Assembly (NCBI GenBank): GCA_029977845.1
Contig: JAPOKC010000006.1
Coordinates: 1-64,000, forward strand
Direction: 5' to 3'
Source of the DNA: Mycobacteriaceae bacterium
GTDB lineage: Bacteria > Actinomycetota > Actinomycetes > Mycobacteriales > Mycobacteriaceae
DNA length: 64,000 nt
The position numbers and the translations under genes were made by a program. The notes under the pieces are model-generated. The model ran no database searches. It was given only the letters and a program-made list of their open reading frames with translations, and was not told the origin of the DNA. The stretch's first letter is position 1, and each line of letters starts with the position of its first letter. Positions 1 through 8,103 of the stretch are shown here, one piece after another.

Positions 1-87
1 CAGCGCCGCCTGCGAGGTCCCCGACCCCACAAACAACCCCGCCACGGCAAGCAGAACCGCGACCAGCACGCGACCGATAACCTTCAT
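1..87 (-). CDS. secreted protein, N-terminal part only
   Basis: Only the first 29 codons lie inside the window. They encode a typical Sec signal peptide: Met-Lys start, Arg at residue 6, a long Val/Leu/Ala core, and an Ala-rich end where cleavage would be expected. The ATG at 85-87 has a purine-rich AGGGAG ribosome site a few bases upstream. A TTGCCG / 18 bp / TATCTT promoter lies about 110 bases upstream (195-224). The mature protein is outside the window, so its function cannot be named. Confidence 0.6.
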   Translation of the reverse strand, partial: MKVIGRVLVAVLLAVAGLFVGSGTSQAAL

Positions 88-194
88 GGTCTCCCTAGAC
101 GTTCGGCGGCGATCCCGTGCAGGCTCACCGGCGGACCCGCTGTCGGCTCGGATCTCGCCCGACTGCGTGACGCTTTCAATCATTGACAGCCAGA

Positions 195-224
195 AAGATA
201 TCGGTACGGCAACTGTCCCGGCAA
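195..224 (-). promoter_or_regulatory. candidate SigA-type promoter for the left-edge gene
   Basis: On the minus strand a -35-like TTGCCG (219-224) is followed after 18 bases by a -10 TATCTT (195-200). A second TTGCCG lies at 207-212. Transcription would start near 188 and leave a leader of about 100 bases before the ATG at 87. The rest of 88-380 shows no convincing gene on either strand. Confidence 0.35.
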
Positions 225-380
225 CGCGAACGGAAACGGCACGCCGCGCTGTTTCCAGGACCGGAGTTAGCTGACCCATCGAGACGGCCGCGGCCGCGGG
301 CGTGCTTCACCGGAGTTCACCGGCTTCGGCATCGTTTCCGATCAGCCCGGGACAGCAGACCCGACAGCCGTCAATAGCGC

Positions 381-536
381 CTAAATGTGGTGCGGGGGAA
401 CGTTATCCCGCAGCCAGCGGTCGCGATCGTCGGCATCTGATGCCTCGGCGGGGTCGCGCTCATCGGAGGAGGCCTGTGGGAGTTCGGTGCCGAACACGCG
501 GTTAACTGACTCCCGATCGGGCCGCTTACCCTCCAT
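381..536 (-). CDS. small acidic hypothetical protein, 51 aa
   Basis: The ATG at 534-536 is preceded by a strong GGAGG ribosome site at ideal distance. The ORF runs 51 codons to TAG. The product is very hydrophilic, rich in Asp, Glu and Arg, and ends with the pattern WLRDNVPPHHI. I recall similar small mycobacterial proteins with a WLR...PPH tail, but no function. It has no signal peptide or membrane segment. A perfect CRP-type palindrome lies 16 bases upstream of the start (553-568), so the gene probably has its own regulated promoter rather than being cotranscribed with moaB2, which ends 93 bases away on the same strand. Confidence 0.6.
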   Translation of the reverse strand: MEGKRPDRESVNRVFGTELPQASSDERDPAEASDADDRDRWLRDNVPPHHI

Positions 537-552
537 CAAATCCTCCAATAAA

Positions 553-568
553 TGTGACGAAGGTCACA
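553..568. promoter_or_regulatory. CRP (Rv3676-type) binding site
   Basis: TGTGACGAAGGTCACA matches the CRP consensus TGTGA-N6-TCACA exactly. The symmetry extends one A/T pair plus one more on each side (8-bp arms from 551 to 570 with a GAAG centre). It sits between moaB2 and the small ORF at 381-536, just upstream of the latter. The assignment to the mycobacterial cAMP receptor protein is from the known consensus; binding itself is inferred. Confidence 0.6.
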
Positions 569-629
569 TTGCCAGTGTTTGCGCACGTCACAGCGGTGAA
601 ACGCGGCATTAACACAAGCGGCCCAGGAC

Positions 630-1127
630 CTAGATCTCCAGACTCGACAACTCCGAGATCACCTGGGAGGCCAGCGGGCACAGGGTTGCCATCCCGTCGC
701 GCACCGCCGAACGCGAGCCGGCCAGATTGACCACGAGCGTGCTGCCGGAGATCCCGGCCAGCCCCCGCGACAGTCCGGCGTCGGTGCACCCGGCAGCGAG
801 GCCGGAGGCGCGCAGCGCTTCGGAGATGCCCAGGATCTCGCGGTCCAGCACCGCACCGGTGGCCTCCGGGGTGACATCACGCGGCGTGACACCGGTACCC
901 CCCACCGACACGACGAGGTCGACACCGTCGACCACCGCGGCGTTGAGCGCCTTGAGGATCGCCGCCTCGTCGGCCGACACCACCACCACGGCCTCCACCG
1001 CAAATCCCGCCTCGTCGAGCAGTTCGGTGACCAAGGGACCGCTGTGGTCCTCCTCGACGCCGCGCGCCCTACGGTCGTCGACGACCACCACCAGCGCGCG
1101 CCCGGCCGGCCCATCAGGCTGTTGCAT
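630..1127 (-). CDS. moaB2: MoaB/Mog-family molybdopterin biosynthesis protein
   Basis: The protein has the MoaB/MogA fold signatures: VVVVDDRRARG near the start, HSGPLVTELL, and the nucleotide-binding VSVGGTGVTPRDVTPEA loop (Gly-Gly-Thr-Gly). The family adenylylates molybdopterin before molybdenum insertion. The ATG at 1127 gives 165 aa, begins like mycobacterial MoaB2 (MxQP...GRALVVVVDD) and follows a GGTGAGGAG purine stretch. A GTG at 1196 that overlaps the pepD stop as GTGA would add 23 residues with no family counterpart. It is the last gene of the mprA-mprB-pepD-moaB2 block, as in M. tuberculosis. Confidence 0.88.
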   Translation of the reverse strand: MQQPDGPAGRALVVVVDDRRARGVEEDHSGPLVTELLDEAGFAVEAVVVVSADEAAILKALNAAVVDGVDLVVSVGGTGVTPRDVTPEATGAVLDREILGISEALRASGLAAGCTDAGLSRGLAGISGSTLVVNLAGSRSAVRDGMATLCPLASQVISELSSLEI

Positions 1128-1192
1128 GCTCCTCACCGTATATCCGGGGGCCGACCGCCGCGACAACTCCGGGCGGTCGGCGACGACACGGA

Positions 1193-2542
1193 TCACTGAT
1201 CCGCCTTGCCGAGCGTGACCTGGACGGTCTGCGGTGCGCCGGAGGGGTCGAGGTAGGTCAGGGTCAGCTTGTCGCCGGGCGCGCGCGAGCGCACCGCGGC
1301 CACCAAGGCGTTGGCGCTGCCGATCACCCGGTCGTCCACTTTCGTGACGACCACGCCGCTGGGAAGGCCCGCGCTGAATGCCGCACCGCCTTTGACCACC
1401 TCGACGATCTTGGCGCCGTGTGTGGTCACATCGTTGCTCACCTGAACTCCCAGCGAGGCGTGTGCGGCGCTGCCCTTGCTGATCAGTTCGTCGGCGATTC
1501 GCTTGGCCTGATCGACCGGAATCGCGAATCCCAGCCCGATGGAACCGCTTTGGGCGTCCGGCGAGTCACCGCCGAGGGTGGCGATCGCCGAGTTCACCCC
1601 CACAAGTTCACCGCTCATGTTGACCAACGCGCCGCCGGAGTTGCCCGGGTTGATGGCAGCGTCGGTCTGAATCGCGTCGAGCACCGTGTTCTGGTTGTTC
1701 GCATCACCGCCGGCGGCCACCGGGCGGTTGAGCGCGCTGACGATGCCGGTGGTGACGGTTCCCTCGAGTCCGAGCGGCGATCCGATCGCGACGACGTCCT
1801 GGCCCACCCGCAGGTTGGCCGACGAACCGAGCGCGATCGGAGTCAGGCCCGACACTCCCTGGGCGCGCACCACCGCGATATCGGTGGCCGGGTCGGTGCC
1901 CACGACCGTGAACGGCGCGGTGCTTCCGTCGGAGAAGGTCACGATCGTGGTCATCGCACCGCCGGTGGGGTCGGACGGCGGTACACCGGGGCCGCCCGGC
2001 AGCGGGCTCAGCGGTCCGGGATTCGGACCGGGGATCTTCACCGGGCCGGGGCTCTTGGCCGCAGCCACCACATGGTTGTTGGTGAGGATCAGCCCGTCCG
2101 CGGACAGGATGATTCCCGATCCCTCCTCGGATTGCCGGCCCATCTTGGTCTCCAGCTTGACCACACTGGGCACCACCTTGACGGCGACCTGCTCCACGGA
2201 GCCGATCGGCACATTGGCAGTCGGGACGGTGCGCCCGGGCTGGGCAGCGGTGGTGATGGTGGACGTGGGACGGCCGTCGGGCTGCACGGCCGTGGCCGCC
2301 AACCCGCCGATTCCCGCCGACACCGCCGCGATGGCCAGCGCACCGGTCGTCAACCCGATCGCGCGCATCCGCTTCCTCGGCTTGTCCGGTGCGGCAGTGG
2401 CGCTCCGGTAGGGATCCCAGCCCTGAGGGTACTGCTGCTGTTGGGTCGTCGCATAACGCCAGTCGTAGGGCTGCTGGTATCCGGGCTGTGCGTTAGGTGC
2501 CGTCTGGCCGGGCTGCTGCGGGGTGAACCGCTCGTCCGTCAT
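1193..2542 (-). CDS. pepD: HtrA/DegP-like membrane serine protease with PDZ domain
   Basis: Order of parts: Gln/Pro-rich cytoplasmic tail (about 1-55), one membrane helix (about 61-85), trypsin-like domain, and C-terminal PDZ domain (about 355-445). The catalytic triad is visible: His157 in TNNHVVAAA, Asp221 in DPATDIAVVR and Ser302 in GNSGGAL. A Pro/Gly-rich insert of about 30 residues separates His and Asp. The enzyme degrades or chaperones misfolded extracytoplasmic proteins and is part of the MprAB/SigE envelope-stress circuit. It lies 67 bases after mprB, with a GAAGGA ribosome site before the ATG. Confidence 0.93.
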   Translation of the reverse strand: MTDERFTPQQPGQTAPNAQPGYQQPYDWRYATTQQQQYPQGWDPYRSATAAPDKPRKRMRAIGLTTGALAIAAVSAGIGGLAATAVQPDGRPTSTITTAAQPGRTVPTANVPIGSVEQVAVKVVPSVVKLETKMGRQSEEGSGIILSADGLILTNNHVVAAAKSPGPVKIPGPNPGPLSPLPGGPGVPPSDPTGGAMTTIVTFSDGSTAPFTVVGTDPATDIAVVRAQGVSGLTPIALGSSANLRVGQDVVAIGSPLGLEGTVTTGIVSALNRPVAAGGDANNQNTVLDAIQTDAAINPGNSGGALVNMSGELVGVNSAIATLGGDSPDAQSGSIGLGFAIPVDQAKRIADELISKGSAAHASLGVQVSNDVTTHGAKIVEVVKGGAAFSAGLPSGVVVTKVDDRVIGSANALVAAVRSRAPGDKLTLTYLDPSGAPQTVQVTLGKADQ

Positions 2543-2609
2543 GTTGCTCGTATGTTCCTTCTCGAAGCCGCACCACTTCGGTGCGTGTTGATGTCAAGTC
2601 TCCCGAGCG

Positions 2610-4142
2610 CTACTGAGAATCCACTGTGATAACACGCGGCAGGACTGAGGTGTTTTCCGCGGAGCCGTTGACCTCGCCTTTTGGGTGTGCGATTTCGCTC
2701 ACGGCGGAGGTGTCGCGGTATGTCGCGTGGCCCGGCCTGCCCGGCAGCAGAACGAAGAACGATGTGCCGGGCGGATCGCCCCCGGGATCGGTCTCGCCGA
2801 TACGGATCATGCCGCCGTGTTTGACCACAACCTGTTTGACGATCGCCAGACCCAGACCCGAGCCGGGCATGGCTCGCGACGCAGTCGATCGGTAGAACCG
2901 CTCGAAGACCAGACCGCGCTCCTCCGGGGCGATGCCGGGCCCCTGATCGGACACCACGAGTTCGGCGTGCGCCGAATCCACTTGGCGCAGGTGCAATCCC
3001 ACGACTCCGCCGGAGGGACTCCACTTCGCGGCGTTGTCGAGCAGGTTGAGCACCGCACGCGACAAACCGGCGGGGTCGCCGTGAACCTGCCAGTCGATGA
3101 CGTCGATGTCGAACTGGATGTCGTTTCGGCGACGACGCACACGTTCGAAGCTGCGATCGACGACCTCGGCCATGTCGACTTCCTCGAGCACCGTCCCGTG
3201 CGCGTTGTCTTCCCGGGTCAGATCGACCAGATCGCCCACCAGCGTTGACAATTCCTCAATCTGACCGATCACGTCCGAACGCAGTTCGGCGAGTTCACTC
3301 TCCGGAATGGGTGGGGCTCCGGGACTGCTGGATGCCATCAGCAGCTCGACGTTGGTGCGCAACGACGTCAGCGGCGTCTTCAGTTCGTGCCCGGCGTCGG
3401 CGACCAGTCGGGCCTGCCGCTCGCGCGACTCGGTCAAGGACCGCAGCATGGCGTTGAAGGCCTCGGTGAGACGCGCGAGTTCGTCACTGCCGAACACCGG
3501 GATCGGCCGGAGATCATCGGTGCGCGCGACCCGTTCAGCTGCTTCGGTCAGCCGGCCGACCGGACGCAGACCGGTCCTGGCCACCATGCCGCCGGCCACC
3601 GCGGCGATCACCACGCCGATACCGCCCACCGCGAGCAGAACCCATTTGAGTTTGGTCATCACCGCGTTGGTCGGCTGCAGGCTCTTGGAGATCAGCAGCG
3701 CGCTGTCGTTGGGCAGATGGATGGCCAGCACCCGCTGGTCGCCGACGGTCCGCCTCGACATGAACAGCTCGCCGCGGATCACCTCCTTCTCCGGCTGACC
3801 CACCGGCAAGGTCTGGCCCTGCTGATTGGCGGTGTAGATGGACTTGCCGGGATTCACCAGCATCGCGTTGACGTCGGAGTAGGCGGTTCCCTCGATGGCT
3901 TTGGCGGGGTCGGCGGCCAGCGAGCCGCTGGCGATCAGCAGCTGCGCACGGCTCTGCAACTGGTTATCGATGTCTGTGTAGAGCGCGGCGGAAACCACCG
4001 CGTACACCGCGACCGCCATCAGCACGACGACCATCGCGACCATCGACATGGCGAGCAACATCACCCGCCAGCGCAGCGACAGCGATGTGCGGGCTCGTTC
4101 GGGCACCCGCATCGCCTTCGCGCGCCGCTTCCAACGAGACAT
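2610..4142 (-). CDS. mprB: sensor histidine kinase MprB
   Basis: The protein is 510 aa. Two membrane helices (about 27-50 and 166-188) flank an extracytoplasmic sensor domain of about 115 residues, followed by HAMP (about 189-240), a dimerisation/phosphoacceptor domain with His252 in AGHELKTPLTSL, and an ATPase domain with N, G1 (DQGPGIAPEE) and G2 (GSGLGLAIVK) boxes. It phosphorylates MprA in response to envelope stress. It lies 33 bases after mprA; that gap is lengthened by a 16-bp tandem duplication. Confidence 0.95.
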   Translation of the reverse strand: MSRWKRRAKAMRVPERARTSLSLRWRVMLLAMSMVAMVVVLMAVAVYAVVSAALYTDIDNQLQSRAQLLIASGSLAADPAKAIEGTAYSDVNAMLVNPGKSIYTANQQGQTLPVGQPEKEVIRGELFMSRRTVGDQRVLAIHLPNDSALLISKSLQPTNAVMTKLKWVLLAVGGIGVVIAAVAGGMVARTGLRPVGRLTEAAERVARTDDLRPIPVFGSDELARLTEAFNAMLRSLTESRERQARLVADAGHELKTPLTSLRTNVELLMASSSPGAPPIPESELAELRSDVIGQIEELSTLVGDLVDLTREDNAHGTVLEEVDMAEVVDRSFERVRRRRNDIQFDIDVIDWQVHGDPAGLSRAVLNLLDNAAKWSPSGGVVGLHLRQVDSAHAELVVSDQGPGIAPEERGLVFERFYRSTASRAMPGSGLGLAIVKQVVVKHGGMIRIGETDPGGDPPGTSFFVLLPGRPGHATYRDTSAVSEIAHPKGEVNGSAENTSVLPRVITVDSQ

Positions 4143-4150
4143 TCACCGAG

Positions 4151-4182
4151 CCTTTGAACTCAGGGGCCTTTGAACTCAGGGG
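4151..4182. repeat. 16-bp perfect tandem duplication across the mprA stop codon
   Basis: CCTTTGAACTCAGGGG occurs twice without interruption (4151-4166 and 4167-4182). On the minus strand the first copy encountered contains the mprA TGA stop and the second repeats the same TGA inside the mprA-mprB gap. It looks like a slippage duplication that leaves both reading frames intact and widens the spacer from about 17 to 33 bases. Confidence 0.85.
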
Positions 4183-4862
4183 GGAGTTTCGCGCAGCACG
4201 TAACCCACCCCGCGAACGGTGTGGATGAGCCGCGGCTCTCCTTCTGCTTCGGTCTTGCGACGGAGGTAACCGACGTAGACCTCCAACGCATTGCCTGAGG
4301 TCGGGAAGTCGAAACCCCATACCTCCTCAAGGATCCGGCTACGGGTGAGGACCCGGCGCGGATTGGCCATCAGCATCTCCAGCAGCGCGAACTCGGTGCG
4401 GGTGAGGCTGATGGCCCGTTTGCCGCGGTGCACCTCGCGGGTCCCCGGATCCAGGGTCAGGTCGCCGAAGGTCAGCAGAGCGGCCTCGCCCGCCTCCTCC
4501 GGTCCGGTTCGGCGCAGCAGCGCCCGCAACCGGGCCAGCAACTCCTCCAGCGCGAACGGCTTGGGCAGGTAGTCATCGGCGCCGGCGTCCAGGCCGGAGA
4601 CCCGCTCGGAGACCGAGTCGCGGGCGGTCAGGACCAGGATCGGCAGGTCATCACCGGTGCTGCGTAGCTGGCGGCAGACCTCCAGCCCGTCCAACCGGGG
4701 CATCATGACGTCGAGTACGACTGCGTCGGGTCGCTCGTTGGCGATCGCGTCCAGCGCCTCGACCCCGTCCTCGGCCAGATCGACGGTGTAGCCGTTGAAC
4801 GACAGGGAACGCCTCAGGGACTCGCGCACCGCACGGTCGTCATCGACCACAAGAATTCGCAC
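4176..4862 (-). CDS. mprA: OmpR/PhoB-type response regulator MprA
   Basis: It has an N-terminal receiver domain with the acidic pocket DDD at residues 7-9, phosphoacceptor Asp51 (VLDVMMP) and the conserved Thr/Lys residues (LVLTARD, LPKPF). The C-terminal winged helix shows [20 protein letters not shown] and the closing [14 protein letters not shown]. With MprB it controls pepD, sigE and persistence genes in mycobacteria. I chose the GTG at 4862 (228 aa, family length). A TTG at 4880 is possible; neither has a clear ribosome site, so the message may be leaderless. Confidence 0.94.
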   Translation of the reverse strand: MRILVVDDDRAVRESLRRSLSFNGYTVDLAEDGVEALDAIANERPDAVVLDVMMPRLDGLEVCRQLRSTGDDLPILVLTARDSVSERVSGLDAGADDYLPKPFALEELLARLRALLRRTGPEEAGEAALLTFGDLTLDPGTREVHRGKRAISLTRTEFALLEMLMANPRRVLTRSRILEEVWGFDFPTSGNALEVYVGYLRRKTEAEGEPRLIHTVRGVGYVLRETPP

Positions 4863-4944
4863 GGGACCAGTGTCAACCAATCGGCTTGGATATGTCTAAG
4901 GGACGCGCCACCCCGACCAGCTTATCCGCAGCCGTCGGACGTGA

Positions 4945-5118
4945 TCAGCGCTTGTCGAGGTCGATCAGACCAAGGCGGGCCGCCTTGAGCAGACGACGCG
5001 GCACCTTGTGCTGGCGGCCGCCGACGGAGACGGTGACGAGCCCGGTCGCGGTGGCTTTCCACTGCGAGCGCCGACTGCGGGTGTTCGAGCGCGACATCCG
5101 GCGTTTGGGCACGGCCAT
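4945..5118 (-). CDS. rpmF: 50S ribosomal protein L32
   Basis: The product has 57 residues, starts [18 protein letters not shown] as actinobacterial L32 does, is strongly basic and has no cysteines, so it is the zinc-free form. An AAGGAGA ribosome site precedes the ATG. A promoter with -35 TTGGAG and -10 TATCCT lies 60-90 bases upstream. It is the first gene of the minus-strand block that continues into mprA (82-base gap). Confidence 0.95.
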   Translation of the reverse strand: MAVPKRRMSRSNTRSRRSQWKATATGLVTVSVGGRQHKVPRRLLKAARLGLIDLDKR

Positions 5119-5177
5119 GGCGAAAAGTCTCCTTGTGAGTGCTGCCGCGCAGGACAACGCGCCGGCGAGTTGTTCCC

Positions 5178-5207
5178 AGGATAGCCGCCGGATGCTCGCT
5201 TCTCCAA
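5178..5207 (-). promoter_or_regulatory. candidate rpmF promoter
   Basis: On the minus strand, TTGGAG (5202-5207), an 18-base spacer and TATCCT (5178-5183) form a reasonable SigA promoter. It predicts a leader of about 55 bases with an AAGGAGA ribosome site before rpmF. Confidence 0.45.
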
Positions 5208-5259
5208 AGCGGGACCCCCGGGTAACCTACCGGTTGGTTGGGGCAGGAGGAGGGTGTGG

Positions 5260-6954
5260 ATGGCGGATCCGGTGCGGATCGGCAACTGCTCGGGCTTCTA
5301 CGGCGACCGGCACTCCGCCATGCGGGAGATGCTCACCGGCGGCGACCTGGACTATCTGACCGGGGACTACCTGGCCGAACTGACCATGCTCATCCTCGGC
5401 CGTGACCGGATGAAGAGTCCCGACCGGGGTTATGCCAAGACCTTCCTGACCCAGCTGGAGCAATGCCTGGGCCTGGCGAAGGACCGGGGCGTTCGCATCG
5501 TGTCCAATGCCGGTGGCCTCAACCCGGCGGGTCTGGCCGATGCGATCCGGGCACTGTCCGACAAATTGGGCGTAGCCGTCGCGGTGGCCCACGTCGAGGG
5601 CGACGACCTGCTGTCACGGGCTTCCGAGCTGGGATTGGGTTCTCCTCTGACCGCCAACGCCTACCTCGGCGCCTGGGGCATCGTCGACTGCCTCGAGGCC
5701 GGGGCCGACATCGTGGTGACGGGCCGGGTCACCGACGCCTCCGTGGTGGTCGGCCCGGCTGCCGCTCACTTCGGCTGGAACCGCGCGGACTACGACCGGC
5801 TGGCCGGTGCGGTGGTCGCCGGTCACGTGATCGAGTGCGGCACGCAGGCGACCGGGGGGAACTACTGCTTCTTCACCGAGATCCCCGATCTCGGCCGGGC
5901 CGGATTCCCCCTGGCCGAGATCTACCCCGACGGGTCGTCGGTGATCACCAAGCAGCCGGGAACCGGCGGGCAGGTGAGCATCGGGACGGTCACCGCACAG
6001 TTGCTCTACGAGATCACCGGGGCGCGCTACGCCAACCCGGACACCACGGCCCGATTCGACACCATCACGCTCACCGACGACGGACCCGACCGGGTGCGCA
6101 TCAGCGGGGTACGCGGCGAACCGCCGCCTGGCACGCTCAAGGTCTCGCTCAACAGCATCGGCGGGTTCCGCAACTCGGCGACCTTCGTGCTGACCGGTCT
6201 GGACATCGATGCGAAAGCGGACCTGCTGCGCAGCCAGCTCGATGCCGCGTTGACCTCGCGGCCCGCCGAGGTCCAGTGGGAACTGGCCCGCACCGACCGC
6301 GCCGATGCCGACACCGAGCAGACCGCGAGCGCACTTCTGACGTGCACGGTCCGCGATCCCGACTCTGATAAGGTCGGACGCCGATTCTCCTCTGCCGCAG
6401 TGGAACTCGCGCTGGCCAGCTACCCGGGCTTCCACACCACCGCCCCGCCCTCAGATGCTTCGGTGTACGGGATCTTCACACCCGGATACGTTCCGGCCAC
6501 CGAGGTGCCGCACATCGCGGTCCACCCCGACGGCAGCAGGGTCGAGATCGCCCCCGCCGCCGAGACTCTGGAACTCGCACCACTCGAGGCCCCCGCACTA
6601 CCGGATCCGCCCGCTGCCGGACCCACCCGGCGAGTGCCGCTGGGAACCGTCGCCGGCGCCCGAAGCGGGGACAAGGGCGGGGGCGCGAACATCGGATTGT
6701 GGGTGCACACCGATGAGCAGTACCGCTGGCTGGCCAGCGCGCTGACCGTCGAGAAGGTTCGCGCATTGCTGCCCGAGGCAGCCGAACTCGACGTCACGCG
6801 GCATCTGCTTCCGCGCATCCGCGCCGTCAACTTCGTCATCGACGGCATCCTCGGAAAGGGCGTCGCGTATCAGGCCCGGTTCGATCCGCAGGCCAAGGGA
6901 CTCGGCGAGTGGCTGCGCAGCCGACTCATCGACATTCCGGAGGAGATTGTTTAG
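5260..6954 (+). CDS. acyclic terpene utilization AtuA family protein (DUF1446)
   Basis: The 564-residue product matches the AtuA/DUF1446 family as I know it: RIGNCSGFYGDRHSAMREML at the start, then VSNAGGLNP, DIVVTGRVTDAS and AHFGW, and a separate C-terminal domain after about residue 450 with GARSGDKGGGANIGLWV. AtuA is required for citronellol and geraniol catabolism in Pseudomonas; its biochemical role there is not settled. The ATG at 5260 lies 8 bases after AGGAGGA; a GTG two codons earlier is less well placed. It is the first gene of a five-gene operon, and its stop abuts the next GTG. Confidence 0.82.
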   Translation: MADPVRIGNCSGFYGDRHSAMREMLTGGDLDYLTGDYLAELTMLILGRDRMKSPDRGYAKTFLTQLEQCLGLAKDRGVRIVSNAGGLNPAGLADAIRALSDKLGVAVAVAHVEGDDLLSRASELGLGSPLTANAYLGAWGIVDCLEAGADIVVTGRVTDASVVVGPAAAHFGWNRADYDRLAGAVVAGHVIECGTQATGGNYCFFTEIPDLGRAGFPLAEIYPDGSSVITKQPGTGGQVSIGTVTAQLLYEITGARYANPDTTARFDTITLTDDGPDRVRISGVRGEPPPGTLKVSLNSIGGFRNSATFVLTGLDIDAKADLLRSQLDAALTSRPAEVQWELARTDRADADTEQTASALLTCTVRDPDSDKVGRRFSSAAVELALASYPGFHTTAPPSDASVYGIFTPGYVPATEVPHIAVHPDGSRVEIAPAAETLELAPLEAPALPDPPAAGPTRRVPLGTVAGARSGDKGGGANIGLWVHTDEQYRWLASALTVEKVRALLPEAAELDVTRHLLPRIRAVNFVIDGILGKGVAYQARFDPQAKGLGEWLRSRLIDIPEEIV

Positions 6955-8103
6955 GTGAGCATCTGGACCACACCCGAACGCCGTCAGTTGCGGAAGTCGG
7001 TGCGCGCCTTCGCCGAACGCGAGATCCTTCCCCACGTCGACGAGTGGGAACGTGTCGGGGAACTGCCACGCGACCTCAGCCGCAAAGCGGCGGCCGCAGG
7101 TCTGCTCGGAGTCGGCTTTCCGGAGTCGGTCGGTGGCGAGGGTGGCGATGCGGCCGATGTGGCGATCATCTGCGAGGAACTGCACGAGGCCGGCACCCCC
7201 GGCGGCGTGTTCGCCTCACTGTTCACCGTGGGCATCGCGGTGCCGCACATGATCGCCTCTGGCGACGGTCGGCTGATCGACACCTACGTCCGGCCCACCC
7301 TGGCCGGCGAGATGATCGGCTCACTGGCGATCACCGAACCCGGCGGCGGCTCCGACGTCGGACACCTGCGCACCACGGCGGTCCGGGATGGCGATCATTA
7401 CGTGGTCAACGGCGCCAAGACCTACATCACCTCGGCCGTGCGCGGTGACTACATCGTGGCCGCGGTGCGCACCGGCGGGTCCGGCGCGGCCGGAATCTCG
7501 ATGCTCGTCATCGAGAAGGGGACACCGGGTTTCGAGGTGAGCCGCAAGCTGGCCAAGATGGGCTGGCGATCCTCGGACACCGCCGAGTTGTCCTTCAGCG
7601 ATGCCCGGGTCCCGGCCGAGAACCTCGTCGGAGCCGAGAACTCCGGCTTCCTGCAGATCGCCCAGGCGTTCGTCTCCGAACGGATCGGCCTGGCCGTCCA
7701 GGCATATTCCAGCGCCCAGCGCTGTCTGGACATCACCGTCGGTTGGTGCCGCGATCGCGAGACGTTCGGCAAGCCGCTGATCTCCCGGCAGACCGTGCAG
7801 AACACCCTGGCCGAGATGGCACGGAGAATAGACGTCGCACGGGTCTACTCCCGTCACGTCATCGAACGCCAACTCGCCGGCGACACCGATCTGATCGCAC
7901 CGGTGTGCTTCGCCAAGAACACCGCCGTCGAAGCCGGGGAATGGGTGGCCAACCAGGCCGTGCAACTGTTCGGAGGGATGGGATACATGGCCGAATCCGA
8001 AGTCGAGCGCCAGTACCGGGACATGCGAATCCTGGGCATCGGCGGCGGAACCACCGAAATCATGACCAGTCTGGCCGCCAAGACGCTGGGATATCAGGCA
8101 TGA
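6955..8103 (+). CDS. acyl-CoA dehydrogenase (FadE13-like)
   Basis: The 382-residue flavoprotein has the FAD-binding stretch AITEPGGGSDV and the C-terminal QLFGGMGYMAESEVERQYRD segment. The usual catalytic Glu just before Gly-Thr is replaced in LGIGGGTTEI, a pattern also seen in isovaleryl-CoA and long-chain dehydrogenases, where the base is elsewhere. It therefore probably oxidises a branched or long acyl-CoA. The GTG start follows the AtuA-family stop directly, and its stop overlaps the accD2 start (ATGA). It occupies the position of fadE13 next to accD2 in M. tuberculosis. Confidence 0.85.
   Translation: MSIWTTPERRQLRKSVRAFAEREILPHVDEWERVGELPRDLSRKAAAAGLLGVGFPESVGGEGGDAADVAIICEELHEAGTPGGVFASLFTVGIAVPHMIASGDGRLIDTYVRPTLAGEMIGSLAITEPGGGSDVGHLRTTAVRDGDHYVVNGAKTYITSAVRGDYIVAAVRTGGSGAAGISMLVIEKGTPGFEVSRKLAKMGWRSSDTAELSFSDARVPAENLVGAENSGFLQIAQAFVSERIGLAVQAYSSAQRCLDITVGWCRDRETFGKPLISRQTVQNTLAEMARRIDVARVYSRHVIERQLAGDTDLIAPVCFAKNTAVEAGEWVANQAVQLFGGMGYMAESEVERQYRDMRILGIGGGTTEIMTSLAAKTLGYQA

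Noticed and set aside
526..789. Minus-strand frame of 87 codons that runs past moaB2
   Set aside because: It is a second frame of moaB2 extended into the spacer; the small ORF at 381-536 has the ribosome site, this one does not.
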